A stretch of DNA of 37,500 bases from Antedon mediterranea (Eukaryota > Echinodermata > Crinoidea > Comatulida > Antedonidae), in NCBI RefSeq assembly GCF_964355755.1, contig NC_092671.1, forward strand, positions 30,754,804 through 30,792,303. Reading direction: 5' to 3'. Within the stretch, counting starts at the first letter, position 1; each line of letters opens with the position of its first letter. The position numbers and the translations under genes were made by a program. Of this stretch, positions 32,436 to 37,500 are shown piece after piece. The notes beneath the pieces were generated by a model, which saw nothing but the letters and a program-made list of their open reading frames with translations, was not told the origin of the DNA and did no database searches.

Positions 32436-35400
32436 GTAAGATTGTTGTGTTCTTCTAAATAATATAATTTTATTTTAATGTTTTTAGGGAACCATTCTTC
32501 ACCAGTCTTATTACTTTATAAAGATGTTTTATTTTCCATTTTGCAGTTTTAAAAAGTGTTTCAAGCCACGCAATTATTAGTTTTATTAGTATTTTCCCAG
32601 GGGCACAATCTTCAGCTGTTTAATAGGCCTATTATATTTGGATTTTATAGGCTTTCTGATTATAATATATATTATGATTTATTCGATTATTTATTTCATC
32701 TAATTAATTGGAATGTTGTTTCAGGCCTAAAACTAAATTGTAATATATCTTTACTATAGGACCATTGATACTAATTTTGTTGACCATTTTTTTAACATTA
32801 AAGTTTTATATATGATTTAAAAAATGCATTTTCATCAAGAGCACCAACACTGAATATTAGGGTGTAGTGTGTACACTTAACAACTATATAAATTTCTATG
32901 TTTAGTAGTACGCTTGCTGCAACCAAAGTATTGTGGAGCAAATTCAAACCGGACGAAAATTGCCCATTTTGCAAATGCAAGACAATTGACGACCTTACCA
33001 AAACATTGCAAACATTACGAAAGCGAAAAGCTCAAGATGCTGAAAACGTAACTACAAAGAGAACAAGAATTAACATAAAGACAATTGACGAAACAATCAA
33101 AGAAAAGATCATTGGTTAGTATATGAAACATTTGTTATTGAAGTTACATACTGTACCATGCCCCATGGACAAGCATAATTATTATCTGCTTTTGTTTTAC
33201 TGTAGTTTACAATTAAACAAACGTTACTGTTTTATATTTTTTCAAATGTTTTGTTGAATATGTCACATAATAGCTATTCACTTTGATCTTGGATAACAAA
33301 AACTGTAATTTTAAACATAACTCACAATAACTATAGGCCTAACCATGATTAGATTTAATGTATCTACAATTCGTTACGTTAAATTAGTATAATCTGGCTA
33401 GATAAGTAATTATACGTACTAGGCCTATTAAAATATAAAGCGGATGAACACATTTTTCGAAGATGAACGAACTAAAGATATTTTGAACACAGGTTTTAAC
33501 TTCTTATAGTTACTCTATTTTCTATTTGTTTTATTGTTATTTAAGTTTCAAACAGTTATTATAAAACGCATAAATAGATTCCGGTCATTCGATTGGACAA
33601 TTTTCTTTCACATGACTACTACTAGCCTTGCAAACCCAGACCTAGCCCGGATGCTAACATACACTAGGCCTAACCTTCCTAGATATTGTGCAAAATACCT
33701 ATATAAATTCAAAATTAACTAAAATATAAAAAATAACATGTGCAGGGTGATCTCCATGCACTCAAGCAGGCAGGGGGTGATGATGTCCTGACACTACCTA
33801 GGCCTAGACTAAACGGCCTATACTGTATGGCAACGTTAAATTTTTAGGATATATATTGTTAATAAAATAAAACTAATATTAAAATATAATTTCAATCATT
33901 TTTTGTAATTCATATAATTTAATAATGTATCCTTTTTCTGAAAATGTCCAACTTTGTATGTAAAACAATTTTTAAAAATGTTTTTTACTGATGTCGCAAC
34001 TTGCAATTACTGTGGAATTCCCCATTTTAGTGAAAAATAAAATTGGTTTATTAAATATGAAAATCCTATCATAATAATAATACAATGACATATTTATATT
34101 AAGTTGTTTCATTATTCAATAATATTCAAACTGTTTTTAGAGATTATATATATTATTTTATAATTCTACCCATTCTAACTGACCCCCCGAAGCCTGACAC
34201 ATGCAATTTTTGCATAACACAGTAACATTGAGACTGCACTGGTTTTGTTACTGGTTTTGTTACTGTTGTTATTCTTATTATATTATTTTTTCTATGCTTT
34301 TTTTTTGTAGAAATGTGAAAAAGAAATGCTGATTTCTGATGTCATCGTAGTTGTTTGCAATGACGAGGACCTGCTATACAATATGACTATTTTAAAAGAC
34401 AACGATAGAGTCATGCAAGTACAGTATTGGTACTGCGAAGAACAAGGTATACCCAGTTTGTTATTGTATTTACAAATATAGTTCAGTCATTTTTATTCAA
34501 TTATAAATATAGGTCAATCATTGATTGGCAGTCTACTAAAAAATTCACCAATTTGCAATACTAACTGCTTTTTGGTATGAGGTGGATGGTGGGGTAATGG
34601 GGTTATTTCTTCTTGTGTCTAATAAAAGAAAAAAAAAAGAAATGTACCATTGATATTATTATTATTATATTCAAATATACAGGAAAGTTAATGTAAGTAT
34701 GTAGGCCTACAGTTTAATGATGATTCATATTTTTTTTAGACACCATTCGCACGTTATTAGTAAGCCCTCAACACGAACGCATGATGAATGGAATTGGTGG
34801 CGTCATTAAGGCTAAGTCACTAGAACTGCTAATTAAGCAACTAGTGACAAGGCATAGCAGAGAAGGTCACTTAGTTGTAAATTGCCTAGGATGGAATGGT
34901 AAATAATACATTTATACCATAACTCATAATAATCATTCATTGATGTTAACCAAAAACATATCGCGTGACAATTGGGCATGTCGCTAAAATCCAATCAAAT
35001 GGGAAAAATTCTTGTTCTTTGAGTCATTACTATTGTCGTTTGTACAAACGACATTAATGAACTAACAAACTAATTTAATATTCAATTGAAATCTATTTTA
35101 TTGTTATTATAATTACAGTGTTCAAGGAAATAATTTTGCAACGGCGCAATTGTATAACCTTGCTCGAGAATGATGGAGAATCTGAATTAAGATCCAGATT
35201 AGTTCGTTTCAAAGAAGAAATTGAAAACAGCATTCAGCTTGAAAATGGAGCCCAATCAGATGGTAAGTTTAAGTTAAATTAACTTTATTGTTTATCTATT
35301 GTCATGGATGCTAATACGAAGAACAATATACAAGCGATATTGTATACATTCAAGTCGCAATACAATGCTGATGATTTGATGTTTGTAGTGCAATATACTG

Positions 35401-35784
35401 CTACTTTTTGTTCAGGAATTTTAAAACGGCATATTAAGCTGTATTCTCATAACTTGGACGGCATACTATGCTATCTGTATTGTAAACTTGTATAAACACA
35501 GCCCATGCATTTAATTTTTAATCAATATTCAAAATACCCATAATCAATTTCTGACCCAATTTGAAACATATAGTAATACAAATTTAAAAAAAAACAAGAT
35601 TCTCTATTTTAAAATTTTGTTTACACAGAGCTTCTAAAAAAATGATACAACTATTTAGAGGTCTATTAAATAATAGGGCCTTGGTTTATTCATCATTTCA
35701 GATGAGGACGACAGTACAGATGAGGAGGTTGAAGATAATGCGGAGATGGCAAATGAGGAGGACGACTACACATTTCCGGGGTGA
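32292..35784 (+). CDS. unrecognised acidic-tailed protein, at least five exons
   Basis: The exons are 32292-32435, 34311-34446, 34740-34898, 35119-35262 and 35702-35784, joined by GT-AG introns whose phases agree (0, 1, 1, 1). The sum is 666 nt, exactly 222 codons including TGA. The product begins MDWRFCVEEDNIAYLIINN and contains SDVIVVVCNDEDLLYNM, QVQYWYCEEQ, LLVSPQHERMMNGIGGVIK, a basic/amphipathic stretch (ILQRRNCITLLE) and a highly acidic C-terminus (DEDDSTDEEVEDN). No family, signal peptide or membrane segment is recognised. It resembles a small intracellular, perhaps nuclear, accessory protein. It diverges from the DUF7869-like gene, and both genes end near palindrome arrays. Confidence 0.65.
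32906..33114 (+). CDS. candidate alternative exon with Cys pair and coiled coil
   Basis: An open stretch encoding ENCPFCKCKTIDDL and a Lys/Arg-rich helix (TLQTLRKRKAQDAEN) ends at a donor ATTG|GTTAGT in phase 1. Its acceptor (TATGTTTAG|TAG) does not phase with exon 1, and its end does not phase with 34311. It does phase into 34740. It could therefore be an alternative first exon starting at ATG 32898. Composition and the C-x2-C-x-C pattern look coding. Confidence 0.5.
34311..34446 (+). CDS. exon 2 of the right-hand gene
   Basis: A long pyrimidine tract and TTGTAG|AA acceptor, donor CAAG|GTATAC. It is open only in the frame matching exon 1 (phase 0 in, phase 1 out). It encodes MLISDVIVVVCNDEDLLYNM and MQVQYWYCEEQ. 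Confidence 0.72.
34740..34898 (+). CDS. exon 3 of the right-hand gene
   Basis: Acceptor TTTTTTTTAG|AC, donor AATG|GTAAAT, 159 nt in phase 1 on both sides. It encodes TIRTLLVSPQHERMMNGIGG and a Lys/Leu-rich helix, then VVNCLGWN. Confidence 0.75.
35119..35262 (+). CDS. exon 4 of the right-hand gene
   Basis: Acceptor ATAATTACAG|TG, donor GATG|GTAAGT, 144 nt, phase 1 on both sides. It encodes VFKEIILQRRNCITLLEN and a charged helix (RFKEEIENSIQLENG). Confidence 0.75.
35702..35784 (+). CDS. exon 5 of the right-hand gene, acidic tail and stop
   Basis: Acceptor CATCATTTCAG|AT. Twenty-seven residues rich in Asp/Glu end in YTFPG and TGA at 35782-35784. The phase matches exon 4. Confidence 0.75.
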
Positions 35785-35929
35785 AAATAGCATTCATGAT
35801 ACTGGACACATGCCTTGCAGTCACATTTTATATAACTTTTCAAATTAATTTATTAAATTTATTCTGTGCCTTGTGATGTTTATATATATACTGTATATAC
35901 AATTGAGAGACTAGTACTGTTCCGCCGTA

Positions 35930-36030
35930 CTACGACAGTGGTCTAATGGTCATCTGCATATCAAGCAGAATGTTCCGGGTTCGGATCTTGGATTGGGCAT
36001 TCTCACTGATTTCCTCATCTTTATCGTTTA
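35930..36030 (+). repeat. tRNA-derived SINE-like fragment
   Basis: It has an A-box-like TGGTCTAATGG (35940-35950), a 5-bp anticodon-like stem TCTGC-ATATCAA-GCAGA and a B-box-like GGGTTCGGATCTTGG, in tRNA order and spacing. The acceptor stem does not pair and the T stem is weak, so a functional tRNA is unlikely. The following TGATTTCCTCATC suggests a SINE body. Confidence 0.55.
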
Positions 36031-36362
36031 AAATTAAATAATTAAATTTCACTGGGCGGTTTAGAATTATTCTGTGCCTGTGAAATGTATATATCTTTTA
36101 AATATTTTCTACTACAATCACGTATAAATAGTTAGTAATGCATACAATACTTATTTTACTAGAAGCCGAGTTTAATTCTTTCTAAATTAATAACCAGTGT
36201 TAGTGAATAAATAGTTAAAATTTATCAGTTCTTTAATTCTTTGATGTAAGGCTGAGAAAAAACATGAGTGTATTCATGTTTTGTCATTAATAAAAAGCTT
36301 GTATAGCACACTAAAACTTTGTCTACTAATTATTTTTACAGAGAAATTCTTGTATTTCTGAA

Positions 36363-36726
36363 GTCATAAATTTTATGACCTAATGGCAGCTTCACAATCA
36401 TGTCATAAATATTATGACTTATGTAAAAATAGTCAATACCTTGAAGCCCGGAAATCACAGCCTCATGTACTATAACCAGCGTATTCCGAGACATAACATG
36501 TAGTTTTAAATTGTCATAAATTTTATGACCTAATGACTGCTAAATTAATGTCATAAATATTATGACTTATGTGAAAATAGTCAATACTGTACCAGGAAGC
36601 CCCGAAATTAGTGCTTCCTGTACTATACACTATAACTAGCGTATTCCGAGACTTAACATGTACCTTTAAATTGTCATAAATGTTATGACCTAATGACTGC
36701 TAAATTAATGTCATAAATATTATGAC
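36363..36726. repeat. ~150-bp repeat units with six palindromes
   Basis: Three units start at 36363, 36513 and 36673. Each holds two perfect GTCATAA-NNN-TTATGAC palindromes (36363, 36402, 36513, 36550, 36673, 36710), joined by CCTAATGACTGCTAAATTAAT-type sequence. The first two are followed by AGCGTATTCCGAGAC and CATGTA. The palindrome arms are the same as in the array at 3246-3850, although the surrounding unit sequence differs. Confidence 0.92.
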
Positions 36727-37500
36727 TTATGTGAAAATAGTCAATAGGCAGCTACCATGTCGATCGAATAATACACGCTGTTATCTGCTGTATATAGCCC
36801 ATAACTTTATAACTTTTTTGTTGAATCTAATATATTATTACCGAGTATAAGGTGGTTAGGAGCTAATAATACTAAGCTTTAGAGCTGAGTGGAAATGGGC
36901 CGCTACTACTAGTAATTACACCAAAGTGTTTTGTGTATGATAATCGAAGTGCAGCTAGCTCTGCCAACAAATGCATGGATTAATACATTCATTTATAAAA
37001 ATAGTTTTTAACACTCAGCTAGCTTTTATCTCATTATCATAAATGAAAACAAAAAAGAATTGCCTTTTTCAACTACAAATAAAAACATATCATCCAAACT
37101 AATACACAGAAAAAAGAAACAATTATTCAATCAATATTATAGTTTATCGTTAAAGTAAGTTGATATATTTATGTTTCATTATACATTGTATTAAACTAGT
37201 TAATGTCGATGTATACATTTATATAAAACAAGGTTTTGTTTATTAATTTCTCAGCGTTACTAAAATCAAAATATAAAACAAAACAAATTATACGGCAAGT
37301 TTATGCAAATAAAAATAATTATAAGAGGAAATGTTTGTTATCGCTAAATTGTAGTATTTTGATAATATTGAAATCGATAAAAATCAAAATATGCATATTT
37401 TACGATTTTGTATACATTTTAGCTATGAATGGCCAAAATTAAAGTAAAGGTCGATTTTGTTGAATCTACACAGACGTATAATGTTTGTACTGAAAATAAA
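36727..37500. other. no recognised feature
   Basis: AT-rich sequence to the window end. The small ORF at 37236-37442 is low-complexity and not credible. The remaining part of the 18S gene is not reached. Confidence 0.5.

Noticed and set aside
33534-33722. 62-codon ORF as a further exon of the right-hand gene
   Set aside because: No donor/acceptor pair matches its phase, and the exon 1 to exon 2 junction is already in phase without it.
35938-36005. Functional tRNA gene
   Set aside because: The acceptor stem cannot pair and the T stem has a mismatch and wobbles; the apparent anticodon ATC would be abnormal for Asp.

Overview
This is eukaryotic DNA, most likely from a marine invertebrate deuterostome and tentatively an echinoderm. 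The reasons are a clearly metazoan 18S rRNA sequence, an AT-rich background with many GGCCTA/TAGGCC-type motifs, small spliceosomal introns and a CR1-like LINE. The exact taxon is not established.

Layout. (1) 1-1541 is an rDNA intergenic spacer with AGGCT/CCCGA pentamer arrays, three spacer units, a possible Pol I start near 1100 and the 5' ETS. (2) 1542-2668 is the 5' part of the 18S rRNA gene. It stops abruptly inside a universally conserved stretch (GGGGGAAGTATG), and the rest of the 18S gene is absent from the window. (3) 2669-3240 is AT-rich DNA, followed by an 11-copy array (3246-3850, period 56 bp) carrying the palindrome GTCATAA-NNN-TTATGAC. (4) A minus-strand, nine-exon gene runs from 12704 to 3963. 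It encodes about 803 residues with the features of the DUF7869-type 'GHTHEDIDQ' family and a transposase-like D-D-E arrangement. Every intron is GT-AG and phase-matched. One single-base frameshift lies in exon 7. Intron 1 holds two further copies of part of exon 1 and a 1.6-kb TIR element. (5) 12938-15273 is a foldback-like element with long inverted repeats and an exact 8-bp target duplication. (6) 16640-16985 is a Penelope-like fragment with a hammerhead-ribozyme core. (7) 17600-19900 is a decayed CR1-like LINE interrupted by a MITE. (8) 22040-30835 is a tandem array of 1.41/1.755-kb units. (9) A plus-strand gene with at least five exons (32292-35784, about 222 residues, acidic tail) is unrecognised. 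(10) 36363-36726 carries three units with six copies of the same GTCATAA-NNN-TTATGAC palindrome seen near the left side.

Interpretation (inference). Two divergently oriented multi-exon genes lie inside two non-identical arrays that share one palindrome. The left array sits about 0.6 kb from a break in the 18S gene. This is what one would expect of a large (over 34.8 kb) DNA element inserted in rDNA, encoding a DDE-like protein plus an accessory protein and colonised by other transposons. The right junction is not in the window, so an assembly join or a translocated rDNA fragment remains possible.
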